Positions 9,022 to 17,696 of a stretch of DNA of 64,000 nucleotides are shown here, piece by piece. Where the stretch lies: contig NZ_CP124836.1 in assembly GCF_029964055.1 (NCBI RefSeq), positions 2,356,001 to 2,420,000 of the forward strand. The letters are read 5' to 3'. Made by a program: the position numbers and the translations under genes. Position 1 is the stretch's first letter. Every line of letters begins with the position of its first letter. The notes under the pieces are model-generated. The model saw nothing but the letters and a program-made list of their open reading frames with translations. It was not told the origin of the DNA and did no database searches. The stretch comes from Arthrobacter sp. EM1. Its GTDB lineage: Bacteria > Actinomycetota > Actinomycetes > Actinomycetales > Micrococcaceae.

Positions 9022-10500
9022 ATGACGACTGCCACCATTCCTGCCGGCGCCGAGGTTCAGGCCAAGACCGGTCCGGCACATCCCGATCCGCGGTTCGCCG
9101 TTGCCCGCCGGCCGCTGGCCGCGGTGACCGGCGCCGAGATCCAGGCGCCTCTCATCCAGGGCGGACATGTCCGCTACGCCAACCTGGACTACGGTGCCTC
9201 GGCTCCGGCGCTGTCCGTGGTCTCGGCCTACCTCAACGAGATCCTGCCGTTCTACGCCAGCGTCCACCGCGGCGCCGGCTATGCCTCCCAGATCAGCACC
9301 TCGGTCTACGAGAACGCCCGCGGGATTGTCCGCGACTTCGTTGGCGGCCGGCCGGACGATGCGGTGATCTTCACCAGGAACACCACCGATTCGCTGAACC
9401 TGCTGGCCGGCTGCCTGCCGGTCGTCGACGGCGAGCATACCGGCGAGGTGCTCTACCTCGACATTGAACACCATGCCAACCTCCTGCCCTGGCAGCGGGT
9501 ACCCCACCGCAGCGTCATTGCCGCCCCCACCCTCGCGGCCACCCTGGAGCTGCTCCGCCAGGAACTCGCCCACGGCGGCGTCAGCCTGCTTGCCGTGACC
9601 GGGGCCTCCAACGTCACCGGCGAGATCCTGCCAATCCGCGACCTGGCAGCGCTGGCGCACGACTACGGCGCCCGGATCGTCGTCGACGCCGCCCAGTTGG
9701 CCCCGCACCGGCGGATCAACGTCTCCACGGACGACCTCGACTACATCGCCTTCTCGGGGCACAAGCTCTACGCACCCTTCGGTGCCGGCGTCCTGATCGG
9801 GCGTCCCGACTGGCTCGACGCCGGCATCCCGCACCTCGCGGGCGGCGGGGCCGTCCAGGACGCCCGGATCGATGCTGTCAGCTGGACCACGGGACCCGCC
9901 CGGCATGAGGGCGGATCCCCGAACGTGCTCGGCGCCGCCACCCTGGCCCGGGCCGCGCAAATCATCGCCGGGCTGGACGCGGACCAGTGGCACGCGCACG
10001 AGAACGCCATCCGGTCCTTCCTGGTGGAAGGCCTCGCCCGGATCGACGGTGTGACGGTCCACCAGATCTTCTCCGACAGCGGTACCTTCGACGCGGCTGC
10101 AGGGCCGGGGGCGGGCACCGGGTCACAGACCCCTCCCGGCGCCGGCACCATCGGCGTCGTCAACTTCTCGGTGGAAGGCTACGACGCGGGCCTGGTGGCA
10201 GCCTACCTGTCCGCCGAGCACGGTATGGGGCTGCGCGACGGCAGGTTTTGCGCGCATCCGCTGCTCCGGCGGCTTGGCCTGCCCTCGGGGTCGCTGCGGG
10301 CAAGCTTCGGTTTGGGCTCCAGGCTTGATGACGCCCAGCGGCTGCTCACCGGAGTCCGGGAGCTGCTCGGGAACGGCCTCGGCTGGGACTACGTGGTGGA
10401 CGCAGGCCGCTGGGTACCGTCCAACGACACCCGCAGCTACCCGCACTGGGCCCCCAATACCCCCGGCACGGCCGGGGCGGCGCCCTGCACGCTGGACTAA
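9022..10500 (+). CDS. Class V aminotransferase, cysteine-desulfurase-like (SufS/CsdA fold)
   Basis: A 492-residue PLP enzyme. ATG 9022 follows the riboswitch; longer frames would overlap it. Family marks are YANLDYGASAPA, SVHRGAGYASQISTSVYENAR, VIFTRNTTDSLNLLA, IEHHANLLPWQ, VDAAQLAPHRRIN and the PLP lysine in FSGHKLYAPFGAGVL. A C-terminal RFCAHPLLRRLG carries a cysteine in a position plausible for a desulfurase loop. Control by SAM-IV points to cysteine/methionine sulfur handling. It could be a dedicated cysteine desulfurase or a lyase of the same fold; substrate cannot be fixed from sequence. Confidence 0.88.
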   Translation: MTTATIPAGAEVQAKTGPAHPDPRFAVARRPLAAVTGAEIQAPLIQGGHVRYANLDYGASAPALSVVSAYLNEILPFYASVHRGAGYASQISTSVYENARGIVRDFVGGRPDDAVIFTRNTTDSLNLLAGCLPVVDGEHTGEVLYLDIEHHANLLPWQRVPHRSVIAAPTLAATLELLRQELAHGGVSLLAVTGASNVTGEILPIRDLAALAHDYGARIVVDAAQLAPHRRINVSTDDLDYIAFSGHKLYAPFGAGVLIGRPDWLDAGIPHLAGGGAVQDARIDAVSWTTGPARHEGGSPNVLGAATLARAAQIIAGLDADQWHAHENAIRSFLVEGLARIDGVTVHQIFSDSGTFDAAAGPGAGTGSQTPPGAGTIGVVNFSVEGYDAGLVAAYLSAEHGMGLRDGRFCAHPLLRRLGLPSGSLRASFGLGSRLDDAQRLLTGVRELLGNGLGWDYVVDAGRWVPSNDTRSYPHWAPNTPGTAGAAPCTLD

Positions 10501-10624
10501 CGGCCGCCGGTGCGGCGGCGCTGGCTCCGGCGGCGCCGGCAGACACGGCCCCTGCAAACGCGGCCCCTGCCCGGTGCGGTAAATTCACAAGGTACGTACC
10601 CGGACCTGCCGAAGGAGATCAAAC

Positions 10625-11383
10625 GTGGCACGCGGCGGACCCAAGCTGCCCCAGGGGCGGCGCCAGGAGCTGGGGCACAGCTTTCAGGACGGCGGGGAAC
10701 ACTACGACCGCGTCCGGCCCGGGTATCCCGAGGAATCGGCTGGCTGGCTGATCCCCGGCGGCGCAGCGGATGCCGCGGACCTCGGCGCCGGAACCGGGAA
10801 ATTCACGGCGCTGCTGGTCGGGCGCGGCCTGCGCACGGTGGCAGTGGACCCATCCGCGGACATGCTGGAACAGCTGCGCCGGGCGCTTCCCGGGGTCACC
10901 GCCGTCGAGGGTACCGCGGAGCGGACGGGGCTGCCCGACGGTGCTTTCGACGTGGTGACAGTCGCCCAGGCCTGGCATTGGTGCGATCCGCTTCTGGCCA
11001 GCACGGAAGTCGCCAGGATCCTCCGCCCGCACGGTGTCCTGGGGCTGATCTGGAACCAGCTGGACACGTCTGTTCCCTGGGTGCACCGGCTCTCGCGCAT
11101 TATGCATGCCGGCGACGTGCACAAACCGCACTTCACACCGCCGCTGGGACCTGAATTTACGGGACTGGAGAGCCATCTCACCCGGTGGGAAGATCCGGTG
11201 CGCGGCGCAGACATCCTGGCGCTGGCGAAGTCCCGCAGCTACTACCTGGCGGCCGGCCAGGCCACCCGCACCAAGGTGCTGGGCAACCTCGACTGGTATC
11301 TGCACGAGCACCTGGGCCATCAGGGCGATGAAGTGATCCCGCTCCCCTACCTGACACAGAGCTGGCGGGCCGTGCGGTCCTGA
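10625..11383 (+). CDS. Class I SAM-dependent methyltransferase
   Basis: A 252-residue soluble methyltransferase with a GTG start behind GAAGGAGA. Motif I is AADLGAGTGKFTALL (residues about 50-65), the acidic end of strand 2 is VAVDPSADML, and motif IV is FDVVTVAQAWHW. The early SFQDGGEHYDRVRPGYP and the AQAWHW stretch are typical of the type-11 methyltransferase subgroup near ubiquinone/trans-aconitate enzymes. The substrate is unknown. It may be co-transcribed with the riboswitch-controlled aminotransferase, which ends 124 bases upstream. Confidence 0.88.
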   Translation: MARGGPKLPQGRRQELGHSFQDGGEHYDRVRPGYPEESAGWLIPGGAADAADLGAGTGKFTALLVGRGLRTVAVDPSADMLEQLRRALPGVTAVEGTAERTGLPDGAFDVVTVAQAWHWCDPLLASTEVARILRPHGVLGLIWNQLDTSVPWVHRLSRIMHAGDVHKPHFTPPLGPEFTGLESHLTRWEDPVRGADILALAKSRSYYLAAGQATRTKVLGNLDWYLHEHLGHQGDEVIPLPYLTQSWRAVRS

Positions 11384-11456
11384 CACCGGCCGGAAAGGTC
11401 CTTTTGGAGCCGTCGACGTTGCCGCGGACAGCCACCGTGGCTTATGGTTTCGGTAT

Positions 11457-11477
11457 GCCTAATAATTATTTGTAGGC
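11457..11477. promoter_or_regulatory. Candidate MntR/DtxR operator upstream of mntH
   Basis: GCCTA (11457-11461) and TAGGC (11473-11477) form an inverted repeat around an AT-rich core that contains the palindrome AATAATTATT. The site is 77 bases before the Nramp gene and resembles DtxR/MntR boxes. A regulator of that family lies directly downstream of the transporter. Binding is inferred. Confidence 0.55.
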
Positions 11478-11554
11478 GTTCGCAAACTTCGGCGCAGGCA
11501 TCCACCCGCCGTTGCCGCCCGCGTCGACGGCGACGCACCTAGCAGGGGAGCCCA

Positions 11555-12841
11555 GTGCTGGACGTAACAGGACACGACGGCGCGGGACCGGCGACGGCCG
11601 CCCGGCCGAAGCCGGCCGGCCGCCGGGCCATGATCGGCCTGCTGGGGCCGGCATTTGTTGCCGCGATCGCCTACGTGGACCCCGGCAACGTGGCGGCCAA
11701 CCTCACGGCCGGAGCGCAATACGGCTACTTGCTCGTTTGGGTCCTGGTGGCCGCCAACATTATGGCCGTGCTGGTGCAATACCAGTCCGCCAAACTCGGG
11801 CTTGTCACCGGCAAAAGCCTGCCGGAGATTCTTGGTGAGCGGCTGAAGCCGTTCTGGCGCCGGGCGTTTTGGGTGCAGGCCGAGATCGTGGCTGCTGCCA
11901 CTGACCTTGCCGAGGTGGTGGGCGGGGCAATCGCGCTCTTCCTGCTCTTTGGACTGCCTTTGCCCCTTGGCGCCGTAATCGTCGGCGCCGTCTCCATGGG
12001 ACTCCTCGCCGTGCAGGCCCGGAACAAGCAGCGGCCATTTGAGTTCATCATTATCTTCCTGCTCGGCATTATCACCATCGGGTTCCTGGCCGGCCTTTTT
12101 GTTAGCCCGCCTGATCCTGCCGGTGTGGCAGCCGGGCTGATCCCGGGCTTCCGGGGGCCCGAGACTGTGCTGCTGGCCGCGAGCATGCTCGGCGCCACGG
12201 TGATGCCGCACGCCATCTACGTCCACTCTGCACTGTCCAGGGACCGGCATCGTCCGGACCCGCACGTCCATGTTCCCGCCCCGGCCCTCGCCCGGCTGGT
12301 CAAGGCGACCCGCTGGGACGTGGTCGTCGCCCTGGCCTTCGCCGGTCTTGTGAACATCGGGATGCTGCTGCTGGCCGCATCGACCCTCGGCGGTGCGGAC
12401 GGAACAGACACCATCGAAGGAGCCCATGCCGCCATCACCAGCAGCCTCGGACCCGTCATCGGCGTCATCTTCGCCGTCGGGCTGCTCGCCTCCGGACTGG
12501 CTTCCACGTCCGTTGGCTGCTACGCCGGCGGCTCAATTATGGAGGGGCTGCTCAAGATCCGGGTCCCCCTGATGCTGCGGCGCATCATCACCCTGGTACC
12601 GGCGGTGGTGCTGCTGAGCGTGGGTTTCGATCCTACCTGGGGACTGGTCCTGAGCCAGGTTGTCCTGAGCTTCGGAATCCCTTTTGTGCTGATCCCGCTG
12701 GTTGTCCTGACCAGTAACAAGTCGCTGATGGGCCGGTTCGCCGATGGAATGGCGCTTCGGATCGCAGCTGTCGTCAGCGTCATCCTGGTGGTCGCGCTTA
12801 ACCTCGCACTGCTGTGGCTGACCTTCGCCAGCGCGGGCTAA
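11555..12841 (+). CDS. mntH: Nramp family divalent metal (manganese) transporter
   Basis: A 428-residue, about 11-helix proton-coupled Mn/Fe importer. The metal-binding helix-1 motif is present (AYVDPGNVAANLTAGAQYGY, DPGN) and so is the helix-6 motif MPHAIYVHSALSRD. The GTG start has AGGGGAG upstream and gives a 30-residue cytoplasmic tail. The neighbouring metal-dependent repressor and the AT-rich palindrome upstream support manganese as substrate. The next gene begins 16 bases after the stop. Confidence 0.93.
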   Translation: MLDVTGHDGAGPATAARPKPAGRRAMIGLLGPAFVAAIAYVDPGNVAANLTAGAQYGYLLVWVLVAANIMAVLVQYQSAKLGLVTGKSLPEILGERLKPFWRRAFWVQAEIVAAATDLAEVVGGAIALFLLFGLPLPLGAVIVGAVSMGLLAVQARNKQRPFEFIIIFLLGIITIGFLAGLFVSPPDPAGVAAGLIPGFRGPETVLLAASMLGATVMPHAIYVHSALSRDRHRPDPHVHVPAPALARLVKATRWDVVVALAFAGLVNIGMLLLAASTLGGADGTDTIEGAHAAITSSLGPVIGVIFAVGLLASGLASTSVGCYAGGSIMEGLLKIRVPLMLRRIITLVPAVVLLSVGFDPTWGLVLSQVVLSFGIPFVLIPLVVLTSNKSLMGRFADGMALRIAAVVSVILVVALNLALLWLTFASAG

Positions 12842-12857
12842 CGGTAGGCTGGATGCT

Positions 12858-13571
12858 GTGAAGACCAGCCTGCCCTCTTCCTCGATCGAGGACTATGTCA
12901 AGGTCATCTATTCCTTTACGGAGTGGCAGGACAGGCCGATCACCTCCACCCAGCTGGCACAACGCCTCGGCGTCGCCAACTCCTCGGTCTCCGAAATGGT
13001 CCGCAAGCTCAAGGACCAGGGACTCGTGGACCACCAGCCGTACAGCGCGATCACCCTCACCGCCGACGGTGTCCGGCTGGCGTTGTCCATGGTCAGACGG
13101 CACCGGCTCATCGAAACATTCCTGGTCCGGGAACTCGGCTACCGCTGGGACGAGGTTCACAACGAGGCCGAGCTGCTCGAACACGCCGTCTCGGACACCT
13201 TCATTGAGCGGATGGCAGCCAAGCTCGGGAACCCGCGGCGTGATCCGCATGGGGATCCGATTCCTGCCGCCGACGGCTCCGTCCTGATCCCGGTGGCGCA
13301 CCGGATGAGCGAGCTCGACGATGGGCACACCGGCCGGATTACCCGGATCAGTGACGAAAACCCCGAGCTCCTGCGCTACCTTTCCGCGGAAGAAATCGAC
13401 CTTGACGACGACGTCGAGGTGCTGGGGCGCAAGCCTTTCGGCGGCGCCCTGGTAGTTCGCATCGGCTCGGGCGCGGCCGGGCAGGAAGTGGATCTGGCCG
13501 AGGAAGTCGCCTCCGCCCTCTGGGTCCACAGTGACGTTGCCCATCCCGGCTGCAGCCTCGGGCGGTCCTGA
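12858..13571 (+). CDS. DtxR/MntR family metal-dependent transcriptional regulator
   Basis: A 237-residue repressor. The N-terminal winged helix is IEDYVKVIYSFTEWQ, ITSTQLAQRLGVANSSVSEMVRKLKDQGLV. The metal/dimerisation domain has MVRRHRLIETFLVRELGY, WDEVHNEAELLEHAVSDTFIERMAAKLGNPRRDPHGDPIP, typical DtxR ligands (His, Glu, Asp). A C-terminal SH3-like FeoA domain follows (about residues 150-230). Next to mntH it most likely senses Mn(II) and represses mntH; it could respond to iron. Confidence 0.92.
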   Translation: MKTSLPSSSIEDYVKVIYSFTEWQDRPITSTQLAQRLGVANSSVSEMVRKLKDQGLVDHQPYSAITLTADGVRLALSMVRRHRLIETFLVRELGYRWDEVHNEAELLEHAVSDTFIERMAAKLGNPRRDPHGDPIPAADGSVLIPVAHRMSELDDGHTGRITRISDENPELLRYLSAEEIDLDDDVEVLGRKPFGGALVVRIGSGAAGQEVDLAEEVASALWVHSDVAHPGCSLGRS

Positions 13572-13600
13572 GTGCGGGCCGAGTTGACCGGAGCCGGGGT

Positions 13601-14059
13601 ATGAAACACACGGCGAAGTCGCTCCCCCGGACGGCGGGTGCGGCGCATGACCGGTCGCCGGGCTGGCATGCATGGACGGCCGTCGCCGTCGGCGGCCTGA
13701 TCGGAACGGAGCTGCGCTACGGGGCCGGCCTGGTGTTCCCGGAATCCGCCGGGACAATCCCTTGGACCACCTTGGCGATCAACGTCCTCGGCAGTTTTGT
13801 GCTCGCGGCCCTCACCACCGTCTGGATCGCGCGGCCGAAGACGGCGTTCTGGCTGCGTGCCGGACTCGGACCCGGGTTGCTGGGGTCCTTCACTACGTTT
13901 TCGGCGGTGGTGTTCGCCCTGGACCAGCAGTTCAGGGCCGGTTTACAAACCAGCTCGCTGGTTTATCTGGGACTCTCACTCGTCCTGGGGCTCGGTGCGG
14001 CGGCCGCGGGGTGGAAGACCGGAAAGGCAATGGCTGATCTGACCGGCCGGGCATTATGA
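13601..14059 (+). CDS. crcB: Fluoride channel CrcB/Fluc, first subunit
   Basis: A 152-residue, four-helix fluoride channel subunit. Marks are GGLIGTELRYGAGLVFP, IPWTTLAINVLGSFVLAAL (the Asn of the pore) and GPGLLGSFTTFSAVVFALD (the Phe-box region). A soluble 22-residue N-terminal extension precedes the first helix. Its stop overlaps the next crcB by 4 bases. Paired crcB genes that form antiparallel hetero-oligomers are known in Gram-positive bacteria. No fluoride riboswitch was recognised upstream. Confidence 0.93.
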   Translation: MKHTAKSLPRTAGAAHDRSPGWHAWTAVAVGGLIGTELRYGAGLVFPESAGTIPWTTLAINVLGSFVLAALTTVWIARPKTAFWLRAGLGPGLLGSFTTFSAVVFALDQQFRAGLQTSSLVYLGLSLVLGLGAAAAGWKTGKAMADLTGRAL

Positions 14060-14433
14060 TCACGGCACTGCTCGTCGGGGCCTTCGGTGTTGCCGGCGCC
14101 CTGCTGCGCTTCGCCGTCGACTCCTGGTTTGCTAACTCCTTCCCGGCCCGTCATTCCCACTGGCCCTGGACCACCCTCGCCGTCAACGTGACGGGTTCCT
14201 TTATCATCGGCGCGGCCATCGGCGGCACGGCACACTGGGGACTGGGGCCTGAGTGGCAGTCCGGCCTCGCGACGGGACTCGCCGGCGGCCTCACGACATT
14301 CAGCTCCTGGACCACCGCCACTGTCCGGCTTGCGAGCGAAAGCCGCTACCGCGCCGCCACCCTCAACGTCGCCGCCAACCTAATTCTCGGCCTCGCCGCA
14401 GCAGCGCTCGGGCTCTCCCTCACTGCCCTGTGA
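14056..14433 (+). CDS. crcB: Fluoride channel CrcB/Fluc, second subunit
   Basis: A 125-residue partner of the preceding gene. Marks are GAFGVAGALLRFAVDSW, WPWTTLAVNVTGSFIIGAAIGG and GLAGGLTTFSSWTTATVRL, the conserved TTFS turn. Start and stop overlap (ATGA) with the first subunit show translational coupling, consistent with a two-gene channel in which the subunits insert in opposite topology. Length is standard. Confidence 0.93.
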   Translation: MITALLVGAFGVAGALLRFAVDSWFANSFPARHSHWPWTTLAVNVTGSFIIGAAIGGTAHWGLGPEWQSGLATGLAGGLTTFSSWTTATVRLASESRYRAATLNVAANLILGLAAAALGLSLTAL

Positions 14434-14494
14434 CGAGCCTAACGCCGGCCTCCCGACTGCGATGACGGAGCATCCGATCCCGTATCGTTGAAGC

Positions 14495-14866
14495 ATGGTT
14501 ACCCGACGTGAAGCAGCCCAAGTCCTCGACATTCCGCTGGAAATGGCTCACCGTCACGGCATCCCGTCCCGGCTGAGCGAAACCGAACTCGGCGAACTCC
14601 TTGACAACCCGCCGCAGTGGCTGGTCCAGTCCAAGGCCAACCGGACCGGTAAACGCCCCGTCTGGGTCCAGCTTTCCTGTGCTGTCTGCGGCTTCTCCGA
14701 AGCGGCCCGGCCGAAGAAATGGTGGCCGGACTTCACCTACGTGTGCTGCGAACACCACGCCTCGTTTGAGCGTCCCGCAGCCGCTGCCGGCTTGGTCCGC
14801 AGCGAGTATGAGGGTGTGGGCAGCCGGTTCGTTGGAATCGTCGACGTCGCGGTGCCGGAGGCGTAG
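14495..14866 (+). CDS. Hypothetical protein with Cys/His zinc-ribbon-like centre
   Basis: A 123-residue protein that I cannot name. The N-terminus TRREAAQVLDIPLEMAHRHGIPSRLSETELGELL looks like a small helical DNA- or protein-binding segment. The centre has CAVCGF, then KWWPDFTYVCCEHH about 20 residues later: a CxxC...CCxxH set that could hold zinc. The rest has no clear feature. It starts 61 bases after crcB and is followed by a tiny basic gene. Confidence 0.7.
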   Translation: MVTRREAAQVLDIPLEMAHRHGIPSRLSETELGELLDNPPQWLVQSKANRTGKRPVWVQLSCAVCGFSEAARPKKWWPDFTYVCCEHHASFERPAAAAGLVRSEYEGVGSRFVGIVDVAVPEA

Positions 14867-14913
14867 CTTTATCTTATGGGGCCATTCCGGCCCCGCTGTG
14901 AGGGAGCACCCGC

Positions 14914-15048
14914 ATGCCTGACAAATCACCGCACCGGAGCATGGCCAAAAAGCCGGTGAAGACCATCAAGGAAAAACGGGCCGAGAAGAAGTCCAAAAAC
15001 GTCGCGGAGACGCACGCGGACCCGGTATCGCACATCAAGAAGCACTGA
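14914..15048 (+). CDS. Small basic hypothetical protein
   Basis: A 44-residue, Lys-rich protein (MPDKSPHRSMAKKPVKTIKE, then KRAEKKSKNVAE and a DPVSHIKKH end). ATG 14914 follows GAGGGAG with good spacing. The composition resembles small nucleoid- or ribosome-associated peptides common in Arthrobacter-like genomes, but no function is known to me. A strong terminator follows within 35 bases, which supports a real transcript end here. Confidence 0.7.
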   Translation: MPDKSPHRSMAKKPVKTIKEKRAEKKSKNVAETHADPVSHIKKH

Positions 15049-15082
15049 GCGCAACCCGCCAGCCGGGCCGTGCAGGCAAAGC

Positions 15083-15114
15083 AAAAGGCCGGAAGCGTCA
15101 GCTTCCGGCCTTTT
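15083..15114 (+). terminator. Bidirectional rho-independent terminator
   Basis: A perfect 14-bp inverted repeat, AAAAGGCCGGAAGC and complement, around GTCA. It has A- and T-tracts on its two sides, so it can stop the small gene on the plus strand and ssrA on the minus strand. Confidence 0.9.
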
Positions 15115-15157
15115 GTGTGGGACTTTACGGGGTGGAGCAACGTTTCCGGTGCTCCGA

Positions 15158-15526
15158 TGGTGGAGATGGGGGGAATTGAACCCCCGTCCGATGTCGTGTT
15201 GTCAGGGCTTCTCCGGGCGCAGTTTGCGTTGGATTTTCTCGGCCCCAGCCACGCTACAAACAGCTGGCTGATCCGGGCCCAGTCATCAAAGAGTCCCGTT
15301 CACCCCGATGACGGGGGTAAACAGCAGTGGCTATCTAAATGACGCCAGGATCCGGGGCAATAGCAACCTCGGGCTGACGGACTGTCTTACTGCTTAGGCA
15401 GCGAGAGCGAAGTCAGTGCGTTTTGAATTGGCACTTATTGGTTTGCAGACAGCGTTTACGAGATAATTCTGCATCCTCGGCCCGCTTCACCTGTCGCGAC
15501 TAACATCGTCGAAACCGATCATCCCC
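15158..15526 (-). ncRNA. ssrA: Transfer-messenger RNA (tmRNA)
   Basis: A 369-nt RNA on the minus strand. The 5' GGGGATG pairs over 7 bp with CATCTCC ahead of the encoded CCA end. The T-arm is CGGGGGTTCAATTCCCCC, as in tmRNA. The reading frame at 15432-15394 encodes the tag ANSKRTDFALAA followed by TAA, a typical actinobacterial degradation tag with the LAA end. It rescues stalled ribosomes together with SmpB, whose gene lies 142 bases upstream in the same direction. Confidence 0.97.
15394..15432 (-). other. tmRNA proteolysis-tag reading frame
   Basis: Thirteen codons read ANSKRTDFALAA then stop on the minus strand, inside ssrA. The first codon GCC is the expected alanine resume codon. Confidence 0.93.
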
Positions 15527-15667
15527 GTATTTTTTTATCAAACCAAGCTGCTATGTTGCCGAACCGTTTCCGTGCTGCTGAACCGGTACCGCACCATTGG
15601 CTGCCTGGCTATCAAGCATAACGCACGGCATCGCAGATTCATTCCACCAGGCCGGGGACGGCCACGG

Positions 15668-16138
15668 CTACCGCCGGTTCCGTTCGCGCATCACCCGCAG
15701 GGCCTCACGCTTGTCCTGCTGCTCGCGCAGGGTATGACGCTTGTCGTATTCCTTCTTACCGCGGGCTACGCCGATCTCCACCTTGGCCCGCCCATCCACG
15801 AAGTACAGCTGGAGTGGGACGATCGTGAAACCGGATTCGCGGATCTTGTGCGAGATCTTGGTGAGTTCGTCCCGGTGCAGCAGCAGCTTCCGACGGCGGC
15901 GTGCGGCGTGGTTGGTCCAACTCCCCTGGTGGTATTCGGGGATGTGGATGCTCTCCATCCACAGCTCGTCGTTGTAGAAGGTGCAAAAGCCGTCGACCAT
16001 GGAGGCGTGGCCCTCCCGAAGGGACTTCACTTCCGTCCCCATCAGTGCGATTCCCGCCTCATAGGTATCGAGGATGTGGTAGTCGTGCCGGGCCTTGCGG
16101 TTGGTGGCCACTACCTTACGGCCACTTTCTTTCGGCAC
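15668..16138 (-). CDS. smpB: SsrA-binding protein SmpB
   Basis: A 156-residue partner of tmRNA that binds its tRNA-like domain and enters the decoding centre. Marks: VATNRKARHDYHILDTYEAGIAL, GTEVKSLREG, IPEYHQGSWTNHAARRRRKLLLH and the basic C-terminal tail DKRHTLREQQDKREALR. GTG 16138 is the start. Neighbour ssrA on the same strand is the classical pairing. Confidence 0.96.
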   Translation of the reverse strand: MPKESGRKVVATNRKARHDYHILDTYEAGIALMGTEVKSLREGHASMVDGFCTFYNDELWMESIHIPEYHQGSWTNHAARRRRKLLLHRDELTKISHKIRESGFTIVPLQLYFVDGRAKVEIGVARGKKEYDKRHTLREQQDKREALRVMRERNRR

Positions 16139-16246
16139 GGTAGAACTCCTTGAATCGACGGGTGTGCCGTACGCCGAAACGGCGCAGGCTTATGCCAGTT
16201 TACGGCAGAGCAGCAGCGCACCGGCAGGGCTTCCGCTCCGGGCGGA

Positions 16247-17671
16247 TCAGAGCAGGTTCATCGGATCCACGGCTCGGCCGTTAAGCCAGGTCTCGAAGTG
16301 CGAGTGGCAGCCGGTGGAGTTGCCGGTGGTTCCCGAGTAAGCAATCAGCTGGCCCCGGCTGACCTGCTGGCCCGGCGAGACGACAACTGAGGTGTTGTGG
16401 TAATAGATGGTGGTCAGCGAGTTGCCTTGGATCACACCATGGGAGATCTTCACGTTGTTGCCACCGCCGTCATTGGCCCAGCCGGCGGAAAATACCGTTC
16501 CCGCCGCCGCGGCAAAGACCGGTGTGCCGCAGGCGGCGCCGAAGTCGATTCCGGTGTGCATATAGCCGCCCTGGCCGTAGAAGTCGATGGTCCCGGGGGG
16601 TGTCGAGCGCCAGCCGAAGCCGGAGGTGATCGGGACGCCATTGAGGGGATGCTGCAGGCCGAAGGCCGACGGGGATCCCTGGGGGGCAGGAACGTACGGT
16701 GCCGGCTTCGCCTGGGCCTGCCCCTGGGCGCGGGCGGCCGCGGCGGCAGCCTCCGCGGCCGCCTCGGCGATCCGGCGCTGTTCGGCTTCATAGGCCTCGC
16801 GCAGTTTGCGGTCGCGTTCGGCGATGTCCGCGGCAACGGCGTCCTGCTGGGACTTGACCTGGGCGAGTTGGGTCTGGATTCCGGGTTTGGCGGCCTGAAG
16901 TTCGGCGTCGATCCGGGTGGTGTCGGCGATGAGCTGGTCCACCTGGGCCTTTTTGGCCTCTGCCTCGCCGCGGGCTGCCTGTTCGCGGGCCAGCGCGGCA
17001 TCAGCTTTGGCTTTAAGGTCCTTGATTTCGGCTTCCACCGCTTCGAGCCTGGCCTGGGAGTTGATGTTCGTGGCGTTCTGTTGGGTCAGCTTGTCCATGG
17101 CGGCGTTTTGGCTGCGCATCGCCTGGTCGGCCAGGTCAATGGTGTCCGTAAGGCTGCCGCCGTTGTTCGGGCCGAAAAACAGCGAAAGGTTGGACGGCAC
17201 ACCGCCGGACTTGTACGCCTGGGTGGCGATCTGCCCGATCAGTTTCTTCGTGTCGGTGATCTTCTGCTTGTCCGTCTCCAACTGCTGGGTGATCTTGGCT
17301 TTGTTTTGCTGCGCAAGGTCCACCCGGGCTGCGAGGGCCTCGGCTTCCTTGACCGCAGCTGCCACGCGGCCCTGGGCGTCGAGCAGGGCCTGTTGGGCAC
17401 CGGGGAGCTGGCCTTGGTAAAGGACGAGGTCCGAGGCCGCCTGGGCGATCTTGGAGTCAACAAACTCCAGCGAGTGCTGAACCTTCGCCGCTTCCTCCCG
17501 GAGGGCTGCCTGCTGGTCTTCGAGGGAGTCGGCGACGGCCACCGGGGCCGAAGCTCCCATGGCCGCCACCAGAACCAGGGCTAGCGCGGCACTGACGATG
17601 CGGCTGCGGCGGCCGGCCACGGCTCGCCGGAGGGGAACCGGCTGCGGGCCGGTTCGGTGCATCGGTGTCAT
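16247..17671 (-). CDS. Secreted coiled-coil M23 peptidoglycan peptidase (EnvC-like)
   Basis: A 474-residue cell-wall hydrolase. ATG 17671 with AAAGGGA upstream is preferred over the GTG at 17695. A signal peptide (basic run then SAALALVLVAAMGASAPVAVA) is followed by long heptad-rich coiled coils (about residues 45-260) and an Ala-rich linker. The C-terminal LytM/M23 domain has HTGIDFGAACGTPVFAAAAGTV and HSHFETWLNG, the zinc His and Asp ligands. It lies 25 bases downstream of ftsX; FtsEX is known to recruit and activate such coiled-coil hydrolases at division, so this is probably its client. Confidence 0.92.
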   Translation of the reverse strand: MTPMHRTGPQPVPLRRAVAGRRSRIVSAALALVLVAAMGASAPVAVADSLEDQQAALREEAAKVQHSLEFVDSKIAQAASDLVLYQGQLPGAQQALLDAQGRVAAAVKEAEALAARVDLAQQNKAKITQQLETDKQKITDTKKLIGQIATQAYKSGGVPSNLSLFFGPNNGGSLTDTIDLADQAMRSQNAAMDKLTQQNATNINSQARLEAVEAEIKDLKAKADAALAREQAARGEAEAKKAQVDQLIADTTRIDAELQAAKPGIQTQLAQVKSQQDAVAADIAERDRKLREAYEAEQRRIAEAAAEAAAAAARAQGQAQAKPAPYVPAPQGSPSAFGLQHPLNGVPITSGFGWRSTPPGTIDFYGQGGYMHTGIDFGAACGTPVFAAAAGTVFSAGWANDGGGNNVKISHGVIQGNSLTTIYYHNTSVVVSPGQQVSRGQLIAYSGTTGNSTGCHSHFETWLNGRAVDPMNLL

Positions 17672-17696
17672 GGGGATCCCTTTTTCGTTGCGCACG

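Noticed and set aside
8860..10062. 400-residue antisense frame over the class V aminotransferase
   Set aside because: Gly/Val/Arg-rich shadow without domains; it also runs over the SAM-IV riboswitch.
13572..13600. Fluoride riboswitch before crcB
   Set aside because: Only 29 bases separate the genes and no crcB-motif core is visible.
15070..15342. 90-residue plus-strand frame
   Set aside because: It overlaps the terminator and the tmRNA gene on the other strand.
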